DNA of 64,000 nucleotides, from NCBI GenBank assembly GCA_958295905.1, contig OY282382.1, positions 1,574,001-1,638,000 on the forward strand, written 5' to 3'. The notes under the pieces are model-generated. The model was not told the DNA's origin, did not search any database, and saw only the letters and a program-made list of their open reading frames with translations. Of this stretch, positions 24,717-36,184 are shown one piece after another. How positions within the stretch are numbered: the first letter of the stretch is position 1; every line of letters begins with the position of its first letter. Source of the stretch: an uncultured Vicinamibacterales bacterium (GTDB taxonomy: Bacteria; Acidobacteriota; Vicinamibacteria; Vicinamibacterales; UBA8438). The translations under genes were made by a program, and so were the position numbers.

Positions 24717-25646
24717 ATGCCCGAGCTGCCTGACGTCACCGTGTACGTGGAGCATCTGCGGACCCGTATCGTCGGCGAGCCGCTGCGCCGGGTCCGGCTC
24801 GGCAGCCCGTTCGTGCTGCGCTCGGTGACCCCGCCGCTCGGCGCGGCCGAATCTCTGCCGGTGCGGTCGGTCGACCGGCTCGGCAAGCGGATCGTGATCA
24901 CGCTCGACGGCGGCCTGTCGCTGGTCATCCATCTGATGATCGCGGGCCGCCTGCGGTGGCGGCCAAGCCCCGGCGTCCGCATCCCGAGCCGCCGGGGCTT
25001 GGCCGCGTTCGACTTTCCGGGCGGCACCCTGCTCTTCACCGAGGAGGGCGGCACGAAGCGCGCATCGCTCCACGTGGCCGGCGGCGCTGCGGCGCTGCGG
25101 CGGCACGACCCCGGCGGGCTGGAGGTGCTCGAGGCGGACGCCGCGGCCTTCCGCGCGTCGCTCGTCCGCGAGAACCACACGGTCAAGCGGGCCCTGACCG
25201 ACCCGCGGCTGTTCTCGGGCATCGGCAACGCCTACTCCGACGAGATCCTGCACGCGGCCGGGCTGTCGCCCCTGAAGTGGACCACGCGGCTCAGCGGCGC
25301 GGAGATCGACCGGCTGTTCCAGTCGGCGCGGGCGACCCTCGCCGACTGGACGGAACGGTTGAGACGGGAGACCGGCAACCGATTTCCCGAGAAGGTCACC
25401 GCCTTCCACGGGGGCATGGCGGTGCACGGCCGCTACGGCCGGCCCTGTCCAACGTGCGGTTCGCCTGTCCAGCGCATCCTGTATGCCAGCAACGAGGCGA
25501 ACTATTGCCCGCGGTGCCAGACCGGCGGCCGTCTGCTCGCCGACCGGTCGCTGTCGCGGCTGCTCGGGAAGGACTGGCCCCGCTCGCTCGACGAGCTCGA
25601 CGACCTGACCGCTTCCCGGCGCCTGCCCGACCCGGGCGCCGCATGA
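24717..25646 (+). CDS. Fpg/Nei family DNA glycosylase
   Basis: 309 residues from ATG 24717. It excises oxidised bases and cleaves the abasic site. N-terminal catalytic Pro and Glu are present as MPELPDVTVY, and RIVITLDGGLSLVIHLMIAGR holds the conserved catalytic Lys just before it (LGKR). ENHTVKRALTDPRLFSGIGNAYSDEIL is the helix-two-turn-helix signature. The C-terminal zinc finger is CPTC...YCPRCQTGG. The last residues after the finger, GGRLLADRSLSRLLGKDW, extend about 35 residues beyond the usual end of Fpg. The spacing of the signature suggests a subgroup near MutM; 8-oxoguanine activity is not assured. Confidence 0.87.
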   Translation: MPELPDVTVYVEHLRTRIVGEPLRRVRLGSPFVLRSVTPPLGAAESLPVRSVDRLGKRIVITLDGGLSLVIHLMIAGRLRWRPSPGVRIPSRRGLAAFDFPGGTLLFTEEGGTKRASLHVAGGAAALRRHDPGGLEVLEADAAAFRASLVRENHTVKRALTDPRLFSGIGNAYSDEILHAAGLSPLKWTTRLSGAEIDRLFQSARATLADWTERLRRETGNRFPEKVTAFHGGMAVHGRYGRPCPTCGSPVQRILYASNEANYCPRCQTGGRLLADRSLSRLLGKDWPRSLDELDDLTASRRLPDPGAA

Positions 25647-25686
25647 GCCGGCCGCGCGGCCGATCGTTCCCCCTGGCTTCCCCCAA

Positions 25687-29388
<3,702 letters not shown>

Positions 29389-29429
29389 TCCGTTTCCGGC
29401 CGACGGCCCGCGGATGGACGGCGGGGCAT

Positions 29430-29846
29430 TCACGGCGCCGCCAGTCGGACGTTCGGGAAGTACGTCCTGATTCTGGACGTGTCCGCCGTCGCCAGCGTCC
29501 AGCCCATGATCTGCGCATGCGCGCCGATGAAGAAGTCGGGCAGCGGTGTTCGCGGGGAGTCCTTGCCGGATTGCCGCATCCTTCCCTCGCGGTAACGCCG
29601 ATACGCCGCCGCGCAGGCGTCCGCGGCGGCGGCCGGGACGTCGAGAATCTCGATGCCCCAGCCGCGGATGCGATCCGCCGCAGTCGCGGGGTCCGCCTCG
29701 CCGACGCAGATTTCGGCGAGACAGACGGCGTTGATGGACGCCCCCTCGGTCGAAGCGGCCTCGGCGATGATCCGCCGCGCCCAGTCGTGATGCCGGGAGC
29801 CGCGCGCTGAGGCGTAGATCAGCACGTTGGTGTCGAGGAGCGTCAT
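29430..29846 (-). CDS. vapC: PIN domain toxin (VapC-like)
   Basis: 138 residues. A PIN ribonuclease domain with its acidic metal site: Asp in [10 protein letters not shown] (5), Glu in [10 protein letters not shown] (about 45), and Asp pair in [14 protein letters not shown] and LATADTSRI (about 105 and 122). Toxins of this type cut RNA, often initiator tRNA or 23S rRNA. Its start overlaps the antitoxin stop by 4 bp (29843-29846). metH follows 41 bp downstream in the same direction. Confidence 0.85.
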   Translation of the reverse strand: MTLLDTNVLIYASARGSRHHDWARRIIAEAASTEGASINAVCLAEICVGEADPATAADRIRGWGIEILDVPAAAADACAAAYRRYREGRMRQSGKDSPRTPLPDFFIGAHAQIMGWTLATADTSRIRTYFPNVRLAAP

Positions 29847-30076
29847 GGTTCACGCGTGATCCGCCGCAGTTGCTCCCACGACAGCGTCGGGCTCAGAGGA
29901 GACCGGGACATGGTCTCCAGACACGCCTCGCGGCTCATTCCGGGCGCGGCGGCCGGCCGATGCAGGCGAACGAGCACGTAGCGCTCGTCCCCGCGGCGCT
30001 GCACGTCGAAGACATCTCCGGGCTTGGCGCCGGGGATGACGACGCGCCTCTTGGCGTCCGCCCTCACTGCGGCCAT
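29843..30076 (-). CDS. vapB: AbrB-like antitoxin of the VapC at 29430
   Basis: 77 residues from ATG 30076 (an earlier in-frame ATG at 30187 adds low-complexity sequence and is not favoured). The swapped-hairpin DNA-binding fold of AbrB/SpoVT/MazE is suggested by [22 protein letters not shown] and [10 protein letters not shown]. The C-terminal tail, [21 protein letters not shown], would wrap and block the toxin. Like other such antitoxins it should repress its own promoter in the 177-bp gap to 30254. Confidence 0.75.
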   Translation of the reverse strand: MAAVRADAKRRVVIPGAKPGDVFDVQRRGDERYVLVRLHRPAAAPGMSREACLETMSRSPLSPTLSWEQLRRITREP

Positions 30077-30231
30077 GGTGGGATTGTCCCACCCTCCAGG
30101 CTCCGGGTCAATCCGCATCCCGCCCTGCGCGGGTGCGGCGGCCTTCGCCGCGCGATCAGGACGCCACGGGACGTGAGACGCAGCCATCGACGGACTTCCC
30201 GCCGATCTCGAGGCCGTCTGAGCTCGTCGAC

Positions 30232-30258
30232 AGTATGGTAGTGTTGCCGCAGTATGGT
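30232..30258. promoter_or_regulatory. Short direct repeat in front of the second TA module
   Basis: CAGTATGGT occurs at 30232-30240 and again at 30250-30258, the second copy covering the ATG of the antitoxin. Spacing of 18 bp is suited to a ribbon-helix-helix operator and the sequence is AT-rich for this genome. Function inferred. Confidence 0.35.
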
Positions 30259-30547
30259 CAAGGTCACCTATTCCCTCGACGATGCGACCGTGCGCCGGAT
30301 TCGCCGCGCTGCCGAGCGTCTCGGGAAGCCGCAGAGCCTGGTCGTCCGGGAGGCCGTCGCCGAGTACGACGCGCGAACCGACCGGCTGAGCGAGGCCGAG
30401 CGGCTGCGGATGCTCGAGGTGCTCGACCGCCTGAGCGACGAGCCGGTCACGCGCCCGCGGGAGAGCGTCGCAGCCGAGATTCGGGAGATACGCCTGTCTC
30501 GCCGCGAGTCATCGCTGCGCCGCTCGGTCCATGACGATCCATCTTGA
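30254..30547 (+). CDS. Ribbon-helix-helix antitoxin
   Basis: 97 residues. The first 45 form a CopG-type ribbon-helix-helix: strand VKVTYSLDDATVRRI, helix RRAAERLGKPQSLVVREAVAEY. The rest is a charged helical tail with MLEVLDRLSDEPVTRP that would hold the toxin. It overlaps the PIN gene by 17 bp. It is divergent from the AbrB-type antitoxin. Confidence 0.8.
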   Translation: MVKVTYSLDDATVRRIRRAAERLGKPQSLVVREAVAEYDARTDRLSEAERLRMLEVLDRLSDEPVTRPRESVAAEIREIRLSRRESSLRRSVHDDPS

Positions 30548-30908
30548 CACGTCGGCCCTGGTGGGGGCGCTGGCCGGGCCGCGCGACGCGTTCGGCCGGA
30601 TGCGCAACCTGATCGAAGGGGGGCATCGGGTGCGCCTCTCGACGATCGTGCTGTACGAATGGTTGCGAGGGCCGCGGACCCTCACCGAGCTCCGCGTGCA
30701 GCAGGAGCTCTTTCCGCGTGAGCAGGCTGTGCCTTTCGATGCCGACGCGGCGGCGCGGGCCGCTGCGCTGTACGCGCGATTGCCCCGTCCGCGCGGACGC
30801 GAGGTCGATCTGGCGATCGCCGCGTGCGCCCTCGCCGGCGATGCATCGCTCTGGACGCTGAACCCCGACGACTTCCACGACGTGCCCGGCCTGAAGCTGG
30901 CGCATTGA
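30531..30908 (+). CDS. PIN domain toxin (second module)
   Basis: 125 residues with PIN metal residues: Asp in IHLDTSALVGALAG (5), Glu in VLYEWLRGPR (about 45), Asp in REVDLAIAACALAGD (about 93), and NPDDF near the end. It is unlike the VapC at 29430 in sequence. Overlaps its RHH antitoxin. A tandem pair of family C repeats starts 2 bp after its stop. Confidence 0.83.
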   Translation: MTIHLDTSALVGALAGPRDAFGRMRNLIEGGHRVRLSTIVLYEWLRGPRTLTELRVQQELFPREQAVPFDADAAARAAALYARLPRPRGREVDLAIAACALAGDASLWTLNPDDFHDVPGLKLAH

Positions 30909-30909
30909 T

Positions 30910-31075
30910 AGGAGTCTGCGGCGTAGAACGGCGCGGATTCCTGGAGGGTTGGTTGGGCGGTGAGCGGAGCCGCAGGCGACGCTCTCCGGGGCAGGAGTTT
31001 TGCGGCGTAGAACGGCGCGGACTCCTGGAGGGTTGGTTGGGCGGTGAGCGGAGCCGCAGGCGACGCTCTCCGGGC
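30910..31075 (+). repeat. Two tandem family C repeats
   Basis: Near-identical copies at 30910-30990 and 30992-31075. Each starts with an imperfect palindrome: GGAGTCTGCGGCGTAGAAC (TTTTG in the second), then GGCGCGGATTCC; in the consensus, GCGCCGT-AGA-ACGGCGC is a 7-bp stem within a 14-bp imperfect one. A second hairpin follows around GGTTGGTTGGGCGG and GAGCCGC. Each ends in GACGCTCTCCGGG. Non-coding; may fold at the 3' end of the PIN-toxin transcript. Confidence 0.8.
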
Positions 31076-31164
31076 TAGACCGGGGTGGCGGATCCGGACC
31101 GACGACCTCCTGTCGCCGCCCCCTCCGGTTTGTGTGAGCCGGAGATAGGTTGTAAGCTCGCCTC

Positions 31165-32067
31165 ATGGTTGCACGAACCGCGTCGGCGTTGACTTTCGCA
31201 GCCCTCTTCGGCGTGGCGGCGGCCGCCGCGCAGCAGAGTGACGTCCCCGTCTTCCGTGCAGGCACCGAACTGGTCGACCTCTACGTCACGGCGACGGACC
31301 GGAACGGACGCCTCGTGCCCGATCTGCTCCAGGAGGACTTCGTCATCGTCGACGAAGGGCAGGTACAAGAAATCGTGCTCTTCGAGAACGAAGTGCGGCC
31401 GATCACCGTCGTCATCATGTTGGACACGAGCGCCAGCATGACCCCGAGCCTCGACCTGCTCATGGCCGGCGCCGAGCAGTTCATCATCCGGATGCTCCCG
31501 GACGACCGGGCCAGGGTCGGCGCGTTCAACGACAAGATCCAGATCCTGCCGGAGGAGTTCATCGGCGACCGCGACGCGCTGATTCGCGACCTCGACCGCC
31601 TGCAGTTCGGCAATCCGACCCGGCTGTACGACGCGATCGGCGCGAGCATCGAAGCTTTGAGCGGCCTCGACGGCCGCAAGGTGGTGCTCGTGTTCACCGA
31701 CGGCGAGGACACCCAGAACGAGATCGGCTGGCGCGACGTGCTGGAGATGGCCCAGGTCGAAGAGGTGATGATCTACACCATCGGGCTCGAGAGCGACTAC
31801 TTCAACGGCGTGCGGCGGGTTCGCAGCCGGCCCGACCGCCGCCTCCGGACGTTCGCGGAAGAGACCGGCGGCGGGTACTTCGAGCTGGAGGACACCGACG
31901 ATCTGGGTCCGACGTTCACGCGGGTCGCCCAGGAGCTGCACAGCCAGTACGTCCTCGCATTCGTGCCGCCGACCCGCGACGGAGAGGTGCACGAAATCGA
32001 CGTCCGGGTGACGCGGCGCGGCACGACCGCGCGCGCCCGCCGGAGCTATATCGCGCCGGGTTCCTAG
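31165..32067 (+). CDS. Secreted VWFA-related (acidobacterial) protein
   Basis: 300 residues. A signal peptide (MVARTASALTFAALFGVAAAAAQ), then a short beta-domain (DVPVFRAGTELVDLYVTATD, 'LVPDLLQEDFVIVDEG'), which is the characteristic lead-in of the acidobacterial VWFA-related family. The von Willebrand A domain follows: MIDAS as VIMLDTSASMTPSL (DxSxS), a Thr near GNPTRLYDAI and Asp in VLVFTDGEDTQNE, all present. It ends in a beta segment EIDVRVTRRGTTARARRSY. It is secreted or periplasmic, adhesion or protein-interaction role, not established. The stop TAG sits in a CTAG where a family E element begins. Confidence 0.9.
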   Translation: MVARTASALTFAALFGVAAAAAQQSDVPVFRAGTELVDLYVTATDRNGRLVPDLLQEDFVIVDEGQVQEIVLFENEVRPITVVIMLDTSASMTPSLDLLMAGAEQFIIRMLPDDRARVGAFNDKIQILPEEFIGDRDALIRDLDRLQFGNPTRLYDAIGASIEALSGLDGRKVVLVFTDGEDTQNEIGWRDVLEMAQVEEVMIYTIGLESDYFNGVRRVRSRPDRRLRTFAEETGGGYFELEDTDDLGPTFTRVAQELHSQYVLAFVPPTRDGEVHEIDVRVTRRGTTARARRSYIAPGS

Positions 32068-32302
32068 TGGCCCGTCACGCCATAAGTTTCGGATAGACGG
32101 ACTTGGGTCGAACGACGTATTTCTCCTGCATAGGACTCTGCGGTTCGAGGTGAGTGCCCCGGCGACCCTGTTTTTAGTCGTGGCGATGCATTAGGAGTCT
32201 GCGCCGCAGGAAATTATGACCATATATTGCGTAAGCTCAGGCGACTGACCGCTATATATTGTGCCAGATTGGACCCAAAACTGTTCTACGGCGCAGACTC
32301 CT
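32068..32302 (+). mobile_element. Family E element, long form, copy 2
   Basis: Two parts. The first (32068-32192) starts TGGCCCGTCACGCCATAAG directly after the stop codon of the VWA gene and contains GGACTTGGGTCGAACGACG. The second is the 110-bp core 32193-32302 with inverted ends AGGAGTCTGCGCCG and CGGCGCAGACTCCT. The same two-part arrangement is at 53157-53398, also right after a TAG stop. AT-rich relative to its surroundings; non-coding. Confidence 0.75.
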
Positions 32303-32380
32303 AGCCGGTTCCGATGCCGGGACCCGTTCCGCGATATCGGTTGCGGCTTCGACCGGTTCTCGCCGCCCCTGCCCGCACGC

Positions 32381-32947
32381 ATGTACTCACCCCGTATCGA
32401 GTCGGCCATCACCACGATGCTCGAGGCGCACGGCCTCGGACGCCGCAAGGCGGGACGCGGGTTCGAGGCGACGCATGTGCTCTCGGTCGGTCTGATCGTG
32501 CAGGAGTTCGGGTTCGACGAGGACACCGTCATCGCCGCCATCCTGCACGACACGCTCGAGGACACGCCTCTCCATCCGGACGTCATCGGCCGTCGTTTCG
32601 GAGCCCACGTGCTGTCGGTCGTGCAGGACGTTACCGAGTCGCCCCGGACCCGGCCGTGGCGGGCGCGGAAAGAGGCGTACATCGAGCATCTGCGGGCCAG
32701 CCCCCGCGACGCCGCCCGCGCCGTGGCTGCGGCCGACAAGATCCACAACCTGATCAGCCTGATCGCCGGGATCGAGACCCGCGGCCCCGCCTTCATCGAC
32801 GCCTTCACGACCGGCATCGACGAGATGATCTGGTACCAGCAGCGCGTGTACCGGATGCTCTGCGACACTTGGTCGCATTCGATCCTGGAAGAGCACCGGC
32901 GGCGGCTCGACCGCTTTCTTGCGGTTGCCCGCGGGCCGGTGCGCTAG
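32381..32947 (+). CDS. HD domain hydrolase, SpoT/MESH1-like
   Basis: 188 residues from ATG 32381. A single HD domain without synthetase or regulatory domains. The motifs of (p)ppGpp hydrolases are in order: His in EATHVLSVGLIV, HDTLEDT (the HD and the ED pair of SpoT and MESH1), and AADKIHNLISL (the Asp and Asn of SpoT 'ADRLHN'). This makes a small alarmone hydrolase likely. A nucleotide phosphohydrolase of other specificity is the alternative. A longer frame beginning in family E is rejected. No start-proximal Shine-Dalgarno is clear. Confidence 0.75.
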   Translation: MYSPRIESAITTMLEAHGLGRRKAGRGFEATHVLSVGLIVQEFGFDEDTVIAAILHDTLEDTPLHPDVIGRRFGAHVLSVVQDVTESPRTRPWRARKEAYIEHLRASPRDAARAVAAADKIHNLISLIAGIETRGPAFIDAFTTGIDEMIWYQQRVYRMLCDTWSHSILEEHRRRLDRFLAVARGPVR

Positions 32948-32949
32948 CG

Positions 32950-33019
32950 CTAGCTGGCGCAGCCTTGCGGTCGCGTTGGGAGTTTTGCTGGCGCGAAACT
33001 TCTACGGCGCAACTCCCCG
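32950..33019. repeat. Repeat relic sharing the family C/E end
   Basis: CTTGCGGTCGCGTTGGGAG, then TTGCTGGCGCGAAACTTC and TACGGCGCAACTCC. The last piece is the common end of families C and E. The same GCGGTCGCGTTGGGAGTT block occurs at 48853-48870 and, as GCGGTCGCGTTGGAAGTT, at 53414-53431. Confidence 0.6.
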
Positions 33020-34036
33020 CTACAGCAGGAATCCGTTCCGGAGGGGGTCGGCGTCGTCGATCAGGAAGGTGTGCTCGCCGGTGATCCACGCCGAGCCCTC
33101 GATCTCCGGGACGATCGCCTCGAATTCGCCGACCGTCGTGCGGCGCAGCAGGCGCCCGCGGAACAGGGTGCCGGCGAGGCTCTCGTGCATGAACGTGTGT
33201 TGGGGGTCGAGGAGCCCCATCGCATCGAGCACTGCCATGACCGCCGCGGTGCCCGTCCCGCAGGGGGAGCGGTCCACCTGCCGGTCGGCGAAGATGGTGA
33301 CGTTCCGCAGATCCGCGTCGCCGTGCTCCGCCATCCCCGTGAAGATGGTCCCGTAGATCCCCTCGAGACCGACGTTCACGGGGTGGGCCACCGGCAAGGC
33401 GCGTTCGACGGCCCGGGCAATGTCCATGCCGGTTCGGCGCAGCGCCTCGAGCGATTCGCGCCGCAACGGAATCCCGACCGCCTCGCTGTCCACGATGGCG
33501 TAGAAGGCGCCGCCGAAGGCTACATCCACGGCGACCATTCGGTCCCCGGCCCGAATCGGCAGTCCGGCCCGGTAGACGAACGACGGCACGTTCTCGAACG
33601 CGACCGCGGACACGCGGGCCGGGCCCCCGCGGGTCGAGGCGGTCCGATCCGCGCGGGCGCGCACGAGACCGGCCGGCGACTCTAGCACGATCACCGGGGG
33701 CGGGCCGGGCACGCTGATGAGCCCGCGCTCGAGGGCGATCGTGCACACGGCGACCACCCCGTGCCCGCACATCGTGCTGTACCCCGCGTTGTGCATGAAC
33801 AGCACTCCGGCGTGCGCCGCCTCGCTGCACGGTTCGGTCAGCACCGCTCCGTACATGCCGGCGTGCCCGCGCGGTTCGTGCATCAGCGCGGTGCGGAGCC
33901 AGTCGCAGTGCCGGCGGACCCAGGCGCGCTTGTCGAGCATCGACGCCCCGCCCGGCGCCGGGAATCCCGCGGTCACCAGCCGCAACGGTTCGCCTGCGGC
34001 ATGGGCGTCGATCGTGCGGATCTGGTGGATCGCCAT
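33020..34036 (-). CDS. Proline racemase family protein (likely 4-hydroxyproline epimerase)
   Basis: 338 residues, two-Cys racemase fold. It starts HQIRTIDAHAAGEPLRLVTAGFP, the family opening. Both catalytic Cys are present: in STMCGHGVVA (about 90) and in DRSPCGTGTAAV (about 247). The second is Thr in the dehydratases of the family, so the enzyme is more likely an epimerase (trans-4-hydroxy-L-proline to cis-4-hydroxy-D-proline) or a proline racemase than trans-3-hydroxyproline dehydratase. No hydroxyproline catabolic genes are next to it. It is cytoplasmic. tRNA-Glu lies upstream on the same strand, 50 bp away. Confidence 0.85.
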   Translation of the reverse strand: MAIHQIRTIDAHAAGEPLRLVTAGFPAPGGASMLDKRAWVRRHCDWLRTALMHEPRGHAGMYGAVLTEPCSEAAHAGVLFMHNAGYSTMCGHGVVAVCTIALERGLISVPGPPPVIVLESPAGLVRARADRTASTRGGPARVSAVAFENVPSFVYRAGLPIRAGDRMVAVDVAFGGAFYAIVDSEAVGIPLRRESLEALRRTGMDIARAVERALPVAHPVNVGLEGIYGTIFTGMAEHGDADLRNVTIFADRQVDRSPCGTGTAAVMAVLDAMGLLDPQHTFMHESLAGTLFRGRLLRRTTVGEFEAIVPEIEGSAWITGEHTFLIDDADPLRNGFLL

Positions 34037-34086
34037 GCCGCGCCAACCGTGCCCACGGAACGGCGGGTTCAGGTCGAACGGTGGAT

Positions 34087-34161
34087 TGGTAGCGGTACGG
34101 GGATTCGAACCCCGGTCCCGTGGCTGAGAACCACGTATCCTAACCCCTAGACGATACCGCC
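34087..34161 (-). tRNA. tRNA-Glu (CTC)
   Basis: Read on the minus strand from 34161. Acceptor stem GGCGGTA pairs with TACCGCT (one G.U at the first pair), anticodon arm CGTGG-TTCTCAG-CCACG gives anticodon CTC, and the T arm is CCGGGG-TTCGAAT-CCCCG. The discriminator A and CCA end are encoded (34087-34090). Total 75 nt with CCA. Confidence 0.95.
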
Positions 34162-34209
34162 ACAGACCCGGAAGGCGCCTCGGGAACGTGCGGAATTATC
34201 CTACCAACC

Positions 34210-34625
34210 CGCATCCCGGCTGGTCAAACGTCCTCGTCAGGGCGGGTGCGCGTCAACAAGCCCGGCCGGCTTGCCGACAGGTCCATCGGCCGGTCGGTCA
34301 AACGTCCTCGTCAGGGCGGGTGCGCGTCAACAAAGTGAGACGCCGCCGCCGGCGTATCCGGCATGGCCGGCCCCCGCGGCATCCCCTGGCTGGGCGCCAA
34401 GCTCCAAGCGCCCGTTCGGGAGGACCTCGATGCCGAGAACGGCCCGGAAATCGCCAACCTGACCGTGCCGGGGGCAGTCATTTCACAAGCCTGACGTGCA
34501 CTCCGTCCGGGCGGGTGCGCGTCGAGAAAGTGAGACGCCGCCGCTGGAGATAATCCGGCGCGGCCGGCCCCGAGGCGCCCCATCGCGCCGAAGCCCGAAG
34601 GCTCGTTCGGAGGGCACCCCCGTCA
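34210..34625 (+). repeat. Cluster of family G repeats
   Basis: A 38-bp direct repeat with GGTCAAACGTCCTCGTCAGG at its start lies at 34223-34260 and 34295-34332. Family G segments follow at about 34303-34497 (with GATGCCGAGAACGG, then GGAAATCGCCAACCTGACC) and about 34503-34620. Fills the 620 bp between tRNA-Glu and the M23 peptidase. No gene is seen. Confidence 0.7.
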
Positions 34626-34778
34626 TCGCCGGGATGCGGGGAACCGTACTGAAGACCCCGGGCTCTTGCCCAGGGTCCCCGGTGATCGCCGGAATCGGCG
34701 GCGGCGGCTCGGACTTCCCGTTTCCGTCCAACCGCGCCCGCAGGGGTTCGCGCCGGCCGCCACGCGGGGCTCCTGCCC

Positions 34779-34784
34779 TATAAT
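34779..34784 (+). promoter_or_regulatory. TATAAT box overlapping the M23 start codon
   Basis: A perfect TATAAT whose last two bases are the first two of the proposed ATG (34783). If it is a true -10, transcription would begin near 34791 and translation would have to use a codon further in, such as the GTG at 34795. Confidence 0.35.
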
Positions 34785-36174
34785 GGATGCGGTCGTGATT
34801 CGCCTCATTCCTGCGCTCGTCCTTCTTGCCGTGGCCGCCTTGGGCGCGGGCTTGTACGTGGGAGCGGGCCGCGGTCCCGGGCCGGTCATCGAGATTCACG
34901 AACCCGCCCGCTTCATCGGGCGGCAGGTGCAGTTCGAGGCGACGATCGACGCGGGTGACGCCGATCTGATCGCGGTCACCGCGGCCATCGAGCAGAACGC
35001 GGTCACGGTCCCGATCTTCTCCCTGTCGACGCCCGACAACTCCCGGATCGCCCAGGAAACGGATACCCGGATCCGGATCAGCCGCAGCCTCACGCGGGAC
35101 GCCTATCGGGAACTGACGGAAGGTTCGGCGTCGATCTCGGTGCAGGCGACCCACGCGCGGCTGTTCGGCCTGCGGGAACGCAGCGCCACCGCCCGGCACG
35201 ACGTCGAGGCGCGGTTCACCGCGCCCCGGCTGTCCGTCGCGTCGTCGTTCCATTACGTGAATCACGGCGGGGCCGAGCTGGTGGTCTATCGCGTGAACCC
35301 GCCCGACGTCGAGTCCGGGGTTCGGGTCGGGGACCATTTCTACCGCGGCTACCCCGCGTCCGCGGCCGGGGTGGACACATCGGACGCCGCCCTGCGGGTG
35401 GCGTTGTTCGCGTTGCTGCATGGTCAAGAGCTCGATACGCCGATTCGCCTGTACGCCCGGGACGGAGCCGGCAATGAAACGGAAGCGAACTTCGACCACC
35501 GGGTGTTCCCGCGCCGGTTTCGACGTTCGCGGCTCAGCATCAGTGACCGTTTTCTCGCCCGGGTGGTGCCGGCCATCATCGCGCGGAGCGACGCGTTCTC
35601 CTCCATCCCCCTGCCCCCCGATGCCGGTCTGTTGGAGCAGTATCTCGCCATCAACGGCCAGCTCCGGCGTCTGAACGGCGAGCGCATCCGGGAGTTGGCG
35701 GCGGAGACGGCCGGCGAACGGCTCTGGTCGGAACCGTTCCGGCAGCTCGCCAACTCGCAGGTGGAGTCCGGCTTCGGCGACCACCGCACCTACGTGTACG
35801 ACGGCCGGGAGGTGGACCAGCAGGTGCATCTTGGGTTCGACCTGTCCGTGACCGCCAACGTGCCGATTCTCGCCGCCAACGCGGGCCGGGTGGTGTGGGC
35901 GGACTACCTGGGCATCTTCGGAAACTGCGTGATCGTCGACCACGGCCTGGGGCTGCAGTCGCTCTACGCCCATCTGGTGTCCATCGGCGTGCGGACCGGG
36001 GACGCCGTCGCCATCAACGACCCGCTCGGGCGCAGCGGCATGACCGGGCTCGCCGGCGGCGACCATCTCCACTTCACCATGCTCCTGAACGGGGAACCGA
36101 TCTCCGCGGTCGAATGGTGGGATCCGCACTGGATCGAGGACCGGGTGACCCGCAAGCTGCGCGCCGCGTTCTGA
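34783..36174 (+). CDS. Secreted or anchored M23 peptidase
   Basis: 463 residues. An N-terminal hydrophobic segment (VIRLIPALVLLAVAALGAGLYV) is a signal anchor, then two or more beta-sandwich regions (about 30-300) and a C-terminal M23 (LytM) domain. That domain has VHLGFDLSVTANVPI (first zinc His and Asp), GRVVWADYLGIFGNCVIVDHG, LQSLYAHLVS (HLxS) and DHLHFTMLLNG (HxH), so all zinc ligands are there. It cuts peptide cross-links of peptidoglycan or regulates amidases. Inserted N-terminal domains are longer than in most. GTG 34795 may be the real start if transcription is from the box at 34779. Confidence 0.87.
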   Translation: MDAVVIRLIPALVLLAVAALGAGLYVGAGRGPGPVIEIHEPARFIGRQVQFEATIDAGDADLIAVTAAIEQNAVTVPIFSLSTPDNSRIAQETDTRIRISRSLTRDAYRELTEGSASISVQATHARLFGLRERSATARHDVEARFTAPRLSVASSFHYVNHGGAELVVYRVNPPDVESGVRVGDHFYRGYPASAAGVDTSDAALRVALFALLHGQELDTPIRLYARDGAGNETEANFDHRVFPRRFRRSRLSISDRFLARVVPAIIARSDAFSSIPLPPDAGLLEQYLAINGQLRRLNGERIRELAAETAGERLWSEPFRQLANSQVESGFGDHRTYVYDGREVDQQVHLGFDLSVTANVPILAANAGRVVWADYLGIFGNCVIVDHGLGLQSLYAHLVSIGVRTGDAVAINDPLGRSGMTGLAGGDHLHFTMLLNGEPISAVEWWDPHWIEDRVTRKLRAAF

Positions 36175-36184
36175 CCGCACCTGA

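Noticed and set aside
29389-29429. Cobalamin or SAM riboswitch ahead of metH.
   Set aside because: Only 41 bp separate metH from the upstream toxin gene, too short for either riboswitch, and no B12-box-like sequence is seen.
30910-31075. Tandem repeats as a CRISPR array.
   Set aside because: Only two units, no spacer between them, and no cas genes. The unit is dispersed over the genome window.
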